64,000 nucleotides of DNA from Billgrantia sulfidoxydans. Its GTDB lineage: Bacteria > Pseudomonadota > Gammaproteobacteria > Pseudomonadales > Halomonadaceae. The DNA lies in NCBI RefSeq assembly GCF_017868775.1, contig NZ_CP053381.1:4340001-4404000 (forward strand). Direction: 5' to 3'. The position numbers and the translations under genes are program-made. Below are positions 19,201-27,515 of this stretch, one piece after another (within the stretch, counting starts at the first letter, position 1; each line of letters starts with the position of its first letter). The notes beneath the pieces were generated by a model. The model was not told the DNA's origin, made no database searches, and was given only the letters and a program-made list of their open reading frames with translations.

Positions 19201-19278
19201 CTGACGCCATCCGTCGGCGACGCCAACACCCAGACGCCGGAATACAAGTCGTTCCTGGTGCGGGTCGAGAAGCTATAG
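16210..19278 (+). CDS. fdnG: Formate dehydrogenase-N alpha subunit, selenocysteine-containing
   Basis: 1022-residue catalytic subunit of the membrane-bound, periplasm-facing formate:quinone oxidoreductase. The in-frame TGA at 16801-16803 is read as selenocysteine (residue 198): the flanking sequence [26 protein letters not shown] matches FdnG/FdoG of E. coli almost residue for residue, and a SECIS-like stem follows. The Tat signal is TRRQFFKL (residues 6-13). A [4Fe-4S] site is formed by [10 protein letters not shown], and molybdopterin-binding regions follow to the end. The ATG at 16210 sits behind GGAGGCCTCC. It leads the operon fdnG-fdnH-fdnI-fdhE-selA-selB-selC. Read without Sec it would look like two broken genes. 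Confidence 0.95.
16801..16840 (+). promoter_or_regulatory. UGA-Sec codon and SECIS-like stem-loop in fdnG
   Basis: Directly after the TGA, the mRNA can fold GGCA (16818-16821) with TGCC (16827-16830) around the five-base loop GGTCT. This is the apical loop sequence that SelB recognises in E. coli fdhF and fdnG, at the expected distance (15-30 nt) from the UGA. selB and a tRNA-Sec gene are present downstream. Confidence 0.85.
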
Positions 19279-19306
19279 GGCCAGGGAAAGGACCAAGGAG
19301 GCGAGC

Positions 19307-20236
19307 ATGCGAGGAGACCAGATCAACCTGCAGAACGTCATCGCCCGCTCGGCGACCCAGGTGCCCTCCCCTCAGGAGCGCAGCGACGGCGTCGAACGCG
19401 TGACCAAGCTGATCGACGTGTCACGCTGCATCGGCTGCAAGGCGTGCCAGGTCGCCTGCGCCGAGTGGAACGACCTGCGCGACGAGGTGGGCCACAACGT
19501 GGGGGAGTACGACAACCCGCTCGACCTCACCCCCGACACCTGGCAGGTGATGCGCTTCGACGAGTACGAGGACGAGCAGGGCAACCTCGAGTGGCTGATC
19601 CGCAAGGACAACTGCATGCACTGCGCCGAGCCGGGCTGCCTCGAGGCGTGCCCGGCGCCCGGCGCCATCGTGCAATATGCCAACGGCATCGTCGACTTCA
19701 ACTCGGAGCACTGCATCGGCTGCGGCTACTGCGTGTCGGGGTGCCCCTTCGACGTGCCGCGTATCTCGAAGAAGGACCACAAGGCCTACAAGTGCACGCT
19801 CTGCTCCGACCGGGTGTTCCACGGCCTGGAGCCGGCCTGCGTGAAGTCCTGCCCCACCGGCTCGATCATGTTCGGCACCCGCGAGGAGATGCTCGGCCTG
19901 GCCGAGACCCGCACGGACTTCCTCAAGGGCCGCGGCTACGACAACGCCGGGGTCTACAACCCCGAGGGGGTCGACGGCACCCACGTGATCTACGTGCTGC
20001 AGCACGCCGACCGGCCGGGACTCTACAGCCACTTGCCCGAAGACCCGCGCATCAGCCCGCTGGTCGACGCCTGGAAGGGCGTGACCAAGCCGCTGGCATC
20101 AATGGCGATCGGCATCGCCGCCCTGACCGGCTTCTTCCACTACGTTACCGCCGGCCCCAAGGTGCACGGCGAGGAGGACGAGGCGGCGGTGCGCGAGGAC
20201 GAGGCCCGCGAACGTGAACGGGAGGAGCGCCCATGA
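19307..20236 (+). CDS. fdnH: Formate dehydrogenase-N beta subunit, four-cluster ferredoxin-type
   Basis: 309-residue electron-transfer subunit. Four cysteine groups for [4Fe-4S] clusters are visible: [37 protein letters not shown] and CTLCSDR...[10 protein letters not shown] single C-terminal membrane helix ([19 protein letters not shown]) anchors it on the periplasmic side next to FdnG. The start ATG lies 28 bp after fdnG with AGGAGG upstream. The final 25 residues are unusually acidic and charged. Its stop overlaps the start of fdnI (ATGA). Confidence 0.95.
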   Translation: MRGDQINLQNVIARSATQVPSPQERSDGVERVTKLIDVSRCIGCKACQVACAEWNDLRDEVGHNVGEYDNPLDLTPDTWQVMRFDEYEDEQGNLEWLIRKDNCMHCAEPGCLEACPAPGAIVQYANGIVDFNSEHCIGCGYCVSGCPFDVPRISKKDHKAYKCTLCSDRVFHGLEPACVKSCPTGSIMFGTREEMLGLAETRTDFLKGRGYDNAGVYNPEGVDGTHVIYVLQHADRPGLYSHLPEDPRISPLVDAWKGVTKPLASMAIGIAALTGFFHYVTAGPKVHGEEDEAAVREDEAREREREERP

Positions 20237-20928
20237 GCCTGGCCAAATCAGACCCCCCACTGCAGCGCTACAGCGTCTGGAACCGGCTCAACCACTGGCT
20301 CGTCGCGATCAGCTTCGTGCTGCTGGTGTTGAGCGGGCTGCCGTTCTTCCACCCCTTCTTCTGGTCGCTGACGGCGCTGTTCGGCGGGCCGACCATGACC
20401 CGCATCCTGCATCCCTACATCGGGCTGTTCATGACGCTGATGTTCCTGTTCATGGCGGTCGCCTTCTTCAAGGAGAGCCTGATCAAGCGCCGCGACCTCC
20501 AGTGGCTCAGGCAGATCCGCGACGTACTGGCCAACCGCGACGAGAGGCTGCCGCCGGTGGGCAAGAACAACGCCGGCCAGAAGCTGGTCTACTGGATCAT
20601 GCTCGGCTGTATCGTCCTGCTGCTGGTCACCGGCCTGCTGATCTGGCAGCCCTACTTCGCCGGGGCCGTACCCATCACCCTGCGTCGGCTGGCGTCGCTG
20701 GGGCATGCCGCGGTCGCCTTCGTCGCCATCCTCACCCTGATCATCCATGTCTACTCGGGTATCTGGGTCAAGGGCTCGTTCCAGGCCATGGTGCGCGGCC
20801 GGGTGAGCTGGGCCTGGGCGCGCCACCACCACGGCCTGTGGTACGAGGAGGAGCGCGAGAAGGCGCGCAAGCGGCGCGCGATCGACCGCCGCCACGCCAC
20901 CCCCACGAACCGACAGGAGTCGCCGTGA
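20233..20928 (+). CDS. fdnI: Formate dehydrogenase-N gamma subunit, cytochrome b556
   Basis: 231-residue diheme membrane cytochrome b that passes electrons from FdnH to the quinone pool. Four hydrophobic helices are seen, with candidate heme-ligand histidines in [23 protein letters not shown] and IHVYSGIW. The N-terminus [10 protein letters not shown] and the C-terminal basic tail are typical. It overlaps fdnH by four bases and fdhE by four bases (GTGA), so translation of the three is coupled. Confidence 0.94.
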   Translation: MSLAKSDPPLQRYSVWNRLNHWLVAISFVLLVLSGLPFFHPFFWSLTALFGGPTMTRILHPYIGLFMTLMFLFMAVAFFKESLIKRRDLQWLRQIRDVLANRDERLPPVGKNNAGQKLVYWIMLGCIVLLLVTGLLIWQPYFAGAVPITLRRLASLGHAAVAFVAILTLIIHVYSGIWVKGSFQAMVRGRVSWAWARHHHGLWYEEEREKARKRRAIDRRHATPTNRQESP

Positions 20929-21851
20929 CCCACGCCTTCGGCAATGCCCCCACCGGGATGATGCAGCCCCCCGAGGTGCGCCTGCCCGACCACGATCACT
21001 TCGCCCGCCGCGCCCGACGCCTGCGAGAGCTCGCCGACCGCGTCGCCCCGCTCGGCGACTTCCTGCGCTTCATGGCGCAGCTGGCCCAGGCCCAGCAGGT
21101 AGCCCTCGAGCGCGCCGCGCCGGCCTGGCAGCCCGAGCCCCAGGCCTTCGCGCTGGCGCTCGCACACGGCATGCCGCCGCTCAACGTGCAGGCGCTGCGC
21201 GAAACCATCGACCTCGCGGCCGAGCTCGACGCCCTGCTGGGTGCCCTCGAGCTGCATGTCGGCGAAGCCCAGCGCCCGCTGCTCGACGCCCTGCGCCGGC
21301 GGCCGCCGGAGGAGATCGAGCGGCTGGCGGACGACGTGCTCGCCGGCGCGGCCGGCGACGAGCGGACCCGCGGGCTGATGCCGCTGGTGGCCGCCGCGCT
21401 GCAGGTCGTCTGGCTGCGTCTGGCGCGCACGCTGCCCGAGGCACCGGCCCGCCCGGCCGGCGAGGCGCGCACCCTGTGCCCCAGCTGCGGCTCGCCGCCG
21501 CTGGCCAGCGTGATCGAAGCCGACCCGCGCTACAACGGCGTGCGCTACCTGCAGTGCGGGCTGTGCGCCACCCAGTGGTACCTGGAACGCTCGATCTGCA
21601 GCGTCTGCGAACAGAGCGGCAGGCTCGACTACTTCAGCCTGACGCAGGAGAGCGACGAGGCCGCGCCCCTGCCGGCCCAGGCCGAGGCCTGCGGCGACTG
21701 CGACAGCTACCTCAAGGTCTTCGTGCGGGAACTCGACGCCGGGGCCGAACCGCTGGCCGACGATCTCGCCAGCCTCGCCCTCGACCTGCTGCTCGGCGAA
21801 GAGGGACGCTACCGACGCAGCGGGGCCAACCCGCTGCTCATCGTCGAATAG
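20925..21851 (+). CDS. fdhE: Formate dehydrogenase accessory protein FdhE
   Basis: 308 residues from a GTG start that overlaps the fdnI stop by four bases. FdhE is a cytosolic rubredoxin-like protein needed for maturation of the Tat-exported formate dehydrogenases. Paired-cysteine sites in the C-terminal half (CPSCGSPP, CGLCATQWY, CSVCEQSG, CGDCDSYLK) supply the metal-binding sites expected of the family. The N-terminal half is helical. An open frame extends upstream but has no family likeness; GGAGTCGCC before the GTG is a good ribosome site. Confidence 0.93.
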   Translation: MTHAFGNAPTGMMQPPEVRLPDHDHFARRARRLRELADRVAPLGDFLRFMAQLAQAQQVALERAAPAWQPEPQAFALALAHGMPPLNVQALRETIDLAAELDALLGALELHVGEAQRPLLDALRRRPPEEIERLADDVLAGAAGDERTRGLMPLVAAALQVVWLRLARTLPEAPARPAGEARTLCPSCGSPPLASVIEADPRYNGVRYLQCGLCATQWYLERSICSVCEQSGRLDYFSLTQESDEAAPLPAQAEACGDCDSYLKVFVRELDAGAEPLADDLASLALDLLLGEEGRYRRSGANPLLIVE

Positions 21852-21936
21852 CCGCGCCTGCATGGACGCCTCCCGGCCCGACATGCTATGCCATAAGGAT
21901 GACCCACCCCGTCTGGACAAGGACCAGCGACCCGGC

Positions 21937-23397
21937 ATGGACATGACGACAATGGACGTTCGACGCCGCCTGCCCGCGGTGGATGCACTGCTGGGCCATC
22001 CCGAGGTGCAACTGGCCCGCCGGCGTCACGGCCGCCGCCTCATCCGGCGCGCCGTTCGCCAGGTGCTGGCCGAGGCCCGGCGCGGCCTGGCGCAACCCGC
22101 CGCTGCGGCACCCGATGTGGATGACCTGGCCCGGCGGGTGCTGGAACGCCTGGACGAGCTCGCCCGGCCGGCCAGCCGCGCGGTTTTCAACCTCACCGGC
22201 ACGGTGATCCACACCAACCTGGGCCGTTCGCCGCTCGCCGAGGCGGCCGTCGTGGCAATGACGGAGGCGGCGCGCCACCCGGTGGCGCTGGAGTACGACC
22301 TCGATGGCGGCGGCCGCGGCGATCGCGACCGGCTGGTCGAGGGGCTGCTGTGCGAGCTGACCGGTGCCGAGGCGGCCACCGTGGTCAACAACAATGCCGG
22401 TGCCGTGCTGCTGGCCCTGGGCGCGCTGGGCGCCGGCCGCGAGGCGCTGATCTCACGCGGCGAGCTGGTCGAGATCGGCGGCGCCTTCCGCATGCCCGAC
22501 ATCATGGCCGCGGCGGGCTGCCGCCTGCGCGAGGTGGGCGCCACCAACCGTACCCATGCGCGCGACTTCGAAGCCGCCATCGGCGAGCACACCGGGCTGA
22601 TCGTCAAGGCGCACACCTCCAACTACGCCATCACCGGCTTCACCGCGCGTGTGCCCGAGACCCGCCTGGCGGAGATCGCCCATGCCCACGGCATTCCCTT
22701 CCTGATCGACCTGGGCAGCGGCGCGCTGACCGACTTCGCCGCGCTCGACCTGCCCTACGAACCGCAGCCGGGCGACGCCATCGGCGCCGGCGCCGATGTG
22801 GTCACCTTCAGCGGCGACAAGCTGCTCGGCGGCCCCCAGGCCGGCATCCTCGTCGGCCGCCGTGACCTCATCGAGAGGATCAGGCGCCACCCGCTCAAGC
22901 GTGCCCTGCGCCTGGACAAGCTGACCCTGGCCGCGCTCGAGGCCACCCTGCGCCTCTACCGCGACAGCGACGTCCCCCAGCACGACATTCCCACCCTGGC
23001 CCTGCTGACCCGCCCCGAAGCCGACATCGCCGCCACCGGCGAACGGCTGCTGCCCCGGGTCGACGGGCTGCTGGCCGGCTTCGAGGTGACACTCGCGTCC
23101 TGCGCCAGCCAGCTCGGCAGCGGTTCGCTGCCGGTGGACCGGCTGCCCAGCCGGGCGCTGGTATGGCGTTCCCTCACCGAGCCACGCCGCCAGCGCGAGC
23201 GCGAGATCCGCCGCCTCGAGGCCGCCCTGCGGTGCCTGCCGCGTCCGGTGATCGGGCGGCTCACTGACGGTGCGCTGCTGCTCGACCTGCGCTGCCTGGA
23301 AGGGGCGTCGGAGGAAGCCGCCTTCATCGACCAGCTCGCGCAGCTGCCCGGCCTCTACGCGGCCAGCGCTCGGCAGGACGGCGGGGGCCCGCCGTGA
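21937..23397 (+). CDS. selA: L-seryl-tRNA(Sec) selenium transferase
   Basis: 486-residue PLP enzyme that converts Ser-tRNA(Sec) to Sec-tRNA(Sec). Family blocks are clear: [63 protein letters not shown] and the PLP-lysine motif [12 protein letters not shown]. With the ATG at 21937 the lysine is residue 295, the same number as in E. coli, which supports this start; AAGGA lies 12 bases upstream. An ATG 75 bases earlier is in frame but unlikely. It overlaps selB by four bases. Confidence 0.94.
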   Translation: MDMTTMDVRRRLPAVDALLGHPEVQLARRRHGRRLIRRAVRQVLAEARRGLAQPAAAAPDVDDLARRVLERLDELARPASRAVFNLTGTVIHTNLGRSPLAEAAVVAMTEAARHPVALEYDLDGGGRGDRDRLVEGLLCELTGAEAATVVNNNAGAVLLALGALGAGREALISRGELVEIGGAFRMPDIMAAAGCRLREVGATNRTHARDFEAAIGEHTGLIVKAHTSNYAITGFTARVPETRLAEIAHAHGIPFLIDLGSGALTDFAALDLPYEPQPGDAIGAGADVVTFSGDKLLGGPQAGILVGRRDLIERIRRHPLKRALRLDKLTLAALEATLRLYRDSDVPQHDIPTLALLTRPEADIAATGERLLPRVDGLLAGFEVTLASCASQLGSGSLPVDRLPSRALVWRSLTEPRRQREREIRRLEAALRCLPRPVIGRLTDGALLLDLRCLEGASEEAAFIDQLAQLPGLYAASARQDGGGPP

Positions 23398-25334
23398 TCA
23401 TCGGCACTGCCGGCCACGTCGACCACGGCAAGACCGCCCTGATCCGTTGCCTGACCGGCATCGATACCGACCGGCTCAAGGAGGAAAAGGCGCGCGGGCT
23501 GACCATCGAGCCCGGCTTCGCCTACCCCGCGGTGGCCGACGGCATCGAGCTCGGCTTCGTCGATGTGCCCGGCCATGTGCGCTTCCTGCATCACATGGTA
23601 GCGGGCAGCGCCGGCGTCGACACGGTACTGCTGGTGGTGGCCGCCGATGACGGCGTGATGCCGCAGACCCTCGAGCACCTGCAGATCCTCACCCTGCTGG
23701 GGCTCGGTCACGGACTGGTGGCACTGACCAAGGTCGACCGGGTCGACACCGCGCGACGCCGCCAGGTGCACGAGCAGATCGCCGCCCTGCTGGCCGGCAC
23801 ACCGCTGGCCGGAGCGCCCATCGTCGAGGTCTCCAGCCACAGCGGCGAGGGCGTGGAGGCGCTGCGCGAGCGGCTGTGGACGCTGGCCGCCAGGCAGCCC
23901 GAGGCCCCTGCCCGTGGCCACTTCCGCCTCGCCGTCGACCGGGTCTTCACCAAGGCCGGTGCCGGCCTGGTGGTGACCGGCACCGCGTTCGCCGGCCAGG
24001 TGACCCAGGGCGACGCAGTGCGCCTGGTGCCGAACGGGCTGACGGCACGGGTGCGCGGGCTGCGCCGCCAGCATCGCGAGGGCGAGTGGGCGCAGCAGGG
24101 CGATCGCGTGGCGCTCAACCTCGCCGGCCCCCACATCGATCGCGACGCGATTCGGCGCGGCGACTGGGTCGTGGCCGAGGCGCTGGAAACGCCGCCGCTG
24201 CGACGCCTCGACGTCCAGCTGCAGCTGCTCGACGACGCACCGCCGCTCAAGCACTGGGCGCCGGTGCATGCGCACCTGGGCGTGGGCCGAATCAGCGGTC
24301 GCGTGGCGCTGCTCGAGGGCCAGCGGCTCGCCCCCGGCGAGCATATGCTGGGTCAGCTGGTATTGGATGAACCGGTACACGCCTGCCTGGGCGATCGCTT
24401 CGTGATTCGCGACCCGGCGGCAAGAATCACCTTGGGCGGCGGCACGGTGCTCGATGGCGACCCGCCCCGGCGCGGCCAGCGCCGCCCCGAACGGCTGGCC
24501 TGGCTCGCCGCGCTGGCCGAGTGCGCCGCCACCGCCCCACTCGACCTGACCCCGGCGCTGCGGGAGGGGCTGAGCCGCCGCCCAGGCGGCATCGATCTGC
24601 ACGCCCTGGCGCACAACGCCAACGTCGAGGTGTCGGCACTGGCCGAGGCCGTATCGGCGCTGGGAGGGGAAACGCTGACGTCGGCGCAGACCACCCGCAG
24701 CTTTTCCGCCGAGGCCATCAAGGCGCTTCAGGCCCGACTGCTCGACACCGTCGCCGCCAATCACGAGCGCGAGCCCTCGATGCTCGGCACCGAGCGCGCC
24801 CGCCTGACCCGCCAGGCCATGCCCGAGCTGCCCGAAGCCACGGGCCGGCAGCTGCTGGAGCGCCTGATCGCGGGCGGCAAGCTGGAGGCCCACGGCCCCT
24901 TCGTCGCCCTGCCCGGGCATCGCGCCGTCTTGAGCGAGGCCGACGAGGCGCTATGGCGACGGCTCGAGCCGCTCATCGCCTCAGCGCGCTTCCAGCCGCC
25001 GCGGGTACGCGACCTGGTCGCCATCGGGGAATTCGAAAAAGAGCGACTCGACGAGGCGCGCGTCCGCGAAGTGCTCACCGCCTGCGCTCGCCTCGGCCGG
25101 CTCTACCAGGTGCGTCGCGACCACTTCTACCCGGCCGGAACAGTGGCCGAGATGGCCGCCATCGCGCAGTCGCTCGAGCGCGAGCACGGCCGGATCCGCG
25201 CGGCCGCCTTCCGCGACCGCCTCGGCACCGGCCGCAAGCTGGCCATTCACATCCTCGAATTCTTTGATAAGGTAGGGTTCACGCGCCGCATCGGCGACGA
25301 GCGCGTGCTACGCCACACCGAGATGTGGCCGTAG
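23394..25334 (+). CDS. selB: Selenocysteine-specific elongation factor
   Basis: 646-residue GTPase that brings Sec-tRNA to UGA codons marked by a SECIS element. It starts with GTG inside the selA stop (GTGA). Domain order: G domain at the N-terminus (GHVDHGKT, residues 7-14; then DVPGH and TKVD), two EF-Tu-like barrels ([21 protein letters not shown]), and a C-terminal half of winged-helix repeats that bind SECIS RNA. Length is near the E. coli protein (614). tRNA-Sec follows 31 bp after the stop, and fdnG in the same operon is the only selenoprotein gene visible in the window. Confidence 0.95.
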   Translation: MIIGTAGHVDHGKTALIRCLTGIDTDRLKEEKARGLTIEPGFAYPAVADGIELGFVDVPGHVRFLHHMVAGSAGVDTVLLVVAADDGVMPQTLEHLQILTLLGLGHGLVALTKVDRVDTARRRQVHEQIAALLAGTPLAGAPIVEVSSHSGEGVEALRERLWTLAARQPEAPARGHFRLAVDRVFTKAGAGLVVTGTAFAGQVTQGDAVRLVPNGLTARVRGLRRQHREGEWAQQGDRVALNLAGPHIDRDAIRRGDWVVAEALETPPLRRLDVQLQLLDDAPPLKHWAPVHAHLGVGRISGRVALLEGQRLAPGEHMLGQLVLDEPVHACLGDRFVIRDPAARITLGGGTVLDGDPPRRGQRRPERLAWLAALAECAATAPLDLTPALREGLSRRPGGIDLHALAHNANVEVSALAEAVSALGGETLTSAQTTRSFSAEAIKALQARLLDTVAANHEREPSMLGTERARLTRQAMPELPEATGRQLLERLIAGGKLEAHGPFVALPGHRAVLSEADEALWRRLEPLIASARFQPPRVRDLVAIGEFEKERLDEARVREVLTACARLGRLYQVRRDHFYPAGTVAEMAAIAQSLEREHGRIRAAAFRDRLGTGRKLAIHILEFFDKVGFTRRIGDERVLRHTEMWP

Positions 25335-25365
25335 GGCAACGGCCCTGTCACGAGAAGCCGCTCAA

Positions 25366-25461
25366 GGAAGAGGATCGACCCCCGGTGGGGCGGCCAGACT
25401 TCAAATCTGGCAGGGGCTGCCAGCGGTCCCTGGTGGGTTCGACTCCCACGCTCTTCCGCCA
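25366..25461 (+). tRNA. selC: tRNA-Sec (anticodon TCA)
   Basis: 96 nt including encoded CCA. The anticodon stem CCAGA/TCTGG encloses the loop CTTCAAA, giving anticodon TCA (25401-25403). The T arm is GTGGG-TTCGACT-CCCAC and there is a long variable arm (AGGGGCTGCC to GGTCCCT), both typical of tRNA-Sec. The acceptor stem pairs GGAAGAG with CTCTTCC (7 bp); the eighth pair, diagnostic of bacterial tRNA-Sec, would be G25373 opposite G25450, a mismatch. It directly follows selB on the same strand. Confidence 0.95.
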
Positions 25462-25474
25462 ATCTGCCCGGCGT

Positions 25475-26134
25475 CTAGCCCGTGATCACCACCCGCGTAC
25501 CGATGCGCAGCCACGGATCCAGCGCGCGGATCTCCTCGTTACTGACCGCCACACAGCCCTCGGTCCAGTCGAAGCTGCGGTGCACCTCGGGGTCGCCGCG
25601 GCCCAGGCCGTGGATGCCGATCAGCCCGCCCAGCGAGGTGGTATGCGGCGCCAGGCCGTGCTGCGCCCGGTAGTTCTCGATGTACCAGTACTCCTGCAGG
25701 GTGATGCGGCCGCTCTGCAGCGCCTCCTCGGCGACCTGGGCGTTGGGATAGTCGAAGCCGAAGAACAGCCCGAAGCGCGAGGCGCGGTTGATACGGTCGA
25801 CGCGGAATTCGCCCAGCGGCGTCATCGAACTGCCCTTGGCCCGCAGCGGCGCCGCGCCGCCGGCGCCGAAGGCCAGGTGCTCGATGCGCTCGATCACGGT
25901 CTCGCCGCGCAGCACCCGCACCTGGCGGTGGCGCAGGTCGATGCTGAGCCATACCTCGTCGGCCGTCAGCCCCTCGGGCATGGCCGTTGCATCCAGCGCT
26001 TGCCACAGCATCGGCTGGCCGACCGGCAAGCTACCGGCGGCGGTTGAGGAATCGGGAATGTTGGCCTGTGTCGCCGGCCCGAACGCGAAGCAGCCTGCCG
26101 TCAAGGCGGCAGCCTGGAAGAATGCCCTGTTCAT
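25475..26134 (-). CDS. L,D-transpeptidase family protein (YkuD domain)
   Basis: 219 residues with a signal peptide (ending near ATQA). The YkuD domain covers about residues 60-219: it begins VWLSIDLRHRQVRVLRG and ends with the catalytic motif IGIHGLGRGDPEVHRSFDWTEGC, where the His and the Cys of the SxGC-like TEGC are the expected active-site residues. Such periplasmic enzymes cross-link peptidoglycan or attach proteins to it. There is no LysM domain. The gene is convergent with selB/selC, its stop being 13 bp from the tRNA end, and is not obviously tied to formate metabolism. Confidence 0.88.
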   Translation of the reverse strand: MNRAFFQAAALTAGCFAFGPATQANIPDSSTAAGSLPVGQPMLWQALDATAMPEGLTADEVWLSIDLRHRQVRVLRGETVIERIEHLAFGAGGAAPLRAKGSSMTPLGEFRVDRINRASRFGLFFGFDYPNAQVAEEALQSGRITLQEYWYIENYRAQHGLAPHTTSLGGLIGIHGLGRGDPEVHRSFDWTEGCVAVSNEEIRALDPWLRIGTRVVITG

Positions 26135-26437
26135 GAGCCCCTGCCCCGTGCGTAGTCATCTTATGCGTCGGCTTGTCACCGATCGGTTATTGAGGCCAGC
26201 CGTGGCCCGCGCCATCACGATCGTGACGCGATTTCCTTCGACGGATGCTTCGCATGGCAAGGACGCGGGGAGCGCACCGCGGCGCTCCCGGAGTTGGCCT
26301 TCGCTTGGGCCCCAGGGCCCGCCCGACGCGGCCACCGGCCGGGCCATGAGACGCATGAGGCAAATATAGCACAGGGCGGTTAAGGCGAAAGAGGGAGAAC
26401 GCCTGGCACCGTGAAAAGACGTGATCTCACCCGCCGG
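26135..26437. other. Intergenic region between the L,D-transpeptidase gene and fdsD
   Basis: 303 bases without a convincing gene. It should hold the promoter of the transpeptidase gene at its left and the end of the fds transcript at its right. A hairpin (GGGAGCGC-ACCGCG-GCGCTCCC, 26268-26289) has a perfect 8-bp stem but no T-run. Nothing else is supported. Confidence 0.55.
26268..26289. terminator. Hairpin downstream of the fds operon
   Basis: An 8-bp perfect stem with a 6-base loop, lying between fdsD and the transpeptidase gene, both on the minus strand. It may end the fds transcript, but no T-run is present, so this is a weak call. Confidence 0.35.
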
Positions 26438-26683
26438 TCAGGCGCTCGCCTGGCGAGCTTCCGCCTGATCCCGCGCCAGCAGCGCGACCGCCTCCCTGGC
26501 GAGCGGCGAGAGCCGGCTGCCATCCTCATGCAGGTAGTCGACGATCTGGCGCTTCATGCTGCGTGCCCAGAACTTCTTCAGGTGAATATGCACGCGCTCG
26601 ACCGTGGCATCGCCGTAGTGAGCGTTGTTGGCGGCGATCTGGTTCGCCATGTGGATCAGGGAATCGAGCTGGCTGCGGCTCAT
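26438..26683 (-). CDS. fdsD: NAD-dependent formate dehydrogenase delta subunit
   Basis: 81-residue small subunit found with FdsABG enzymes, thought to aid assembly or stability. It shows the family pattern: LIHMANQIAANN at the start, HLKKFWARSMKRQIVDYL in the middle and SPLAREAVALL at the end. It starts 7 bp after fdhD and is the last gene of the operon. Confidence 0.85.
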   Translation of the reverse strand: MSRSQLDSLIHMANQIAANNAHYGDATVERVHIHLKKFWARSMKRQIVDYLHEDGSRLSPLAREAVALLARDQAEARQASA

Positions 26684-26690
26684 GGCGACA

Positions 26691-27515
26691 TCAACCTCCG
26701 CTGGCTTGAACGGCCGGCATACTTTCGCTTGCCGGCTGATGATAGATGACGTGGCGCCCCGTGCGGGCGAAGCCGACCAGCATCAGGCCCGCCTGGCGGG
26801 CCTGCTCGATGGCAAGCGAGGTGGGCGCCGACACCGCGACCAGGCAGCCGATGCCGGCGGCAACGCACTTCTGCACCATCTCGTAGCTGGCGCGGCTGGA
26901 GACCAGAGCAAAGCCGCTTCGCATGGCGCAGTCGCGCACCGCCAGCGCCCCGATCAGCTTGTCCAGGGCGTTGTGGCGGCCGACGTCCTCGCGGGCCAGC
27001 TGCACCTGCCCGTCGAGGTCGCACCAGGCGGCGCCGTGGGTGGCCCCGGTCTCGCGCTGCAGCGGCTGGTGCCAGCGCAGCGCCTCCAGGGCATGCTGGA
27101 TGGTGTCGTCGCCAACGGCGGGAGCCGTCACCCGGCCGATCGGGCGAATCGCCTGCTCCAGCGACTCGGTGCCGCACAGCCCGCAGCCGGTACGCCCGGC
27201 CAGGCTGCGACGACGCTGCTTCAACTCCATGAAGCGCTGGGTGGCGACCTCCAGGTGCACGCTGACGCCGGCGGCCTCCTCGCGCACCTCGATGGCGTAG
27301 AGTTCATCCGGCGTCTGCAGAATGCCCTCGGTGAGGCTGAAGCCGAGGGCGAAGTCCTCGAGGTCGGCCGGCGTGGCCATCATCACGGCATGCGAGATGC
27401 CGTTGTAGACCAGTGCCACCGCCGTCTCCACGGCGATACTGTCCTCCAGCCGCTCGGCGCTGCCGGCCCGGCGCACGTCCACCGGGGCCCGGCAGCGGCT
27501 GTGGTCGTCACTCAT
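26691..27515 (-). CDS. fdhD: Formate dehydrogenase accessory sulfurtransferase FdhD
   Basis: 274 residues. FdhD passes sulfur from IscS to the molybdenum cofactor, a step needed for active formate dehydrogenases. The essential cysteine pair is in TGCGLCGTES; the nucleotide/cofactor region reads EDVGRHNALDKLIG. I start at MSDDHSRCR (27515): GGAG lies eight bases upstream and the start overlaps the fdsA end by eight bases, giving coupling. The open frame continues to 27566 without a ribosome site. It could serve both formate dehydrogenases in the window. Confidence 0.92.
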   Translation of the reverse strand: MSDDHSRCRAPVDVRRAGSAERLEDSIAVETAVALVYNGISHAVMMATPADLEDFALGFSLTEGILQTPDELYAIEVREEAAGVSVHLEVATQRFMELKQRRRSLAGRTGCGLCGTESLEQAIRPIGRVTAPAVGDDTIQHALEALRWHQPLQRETGATHGAAWCDLDGQVQLAREDVGRHNALDKLIGALAVRDCAMRSGFALVSSRASYEMVQKCVAAGIGCLVAVSAPTSLAIEQARQAGLMLVGFARTGRHVIYHQPASESMPAVQASGG

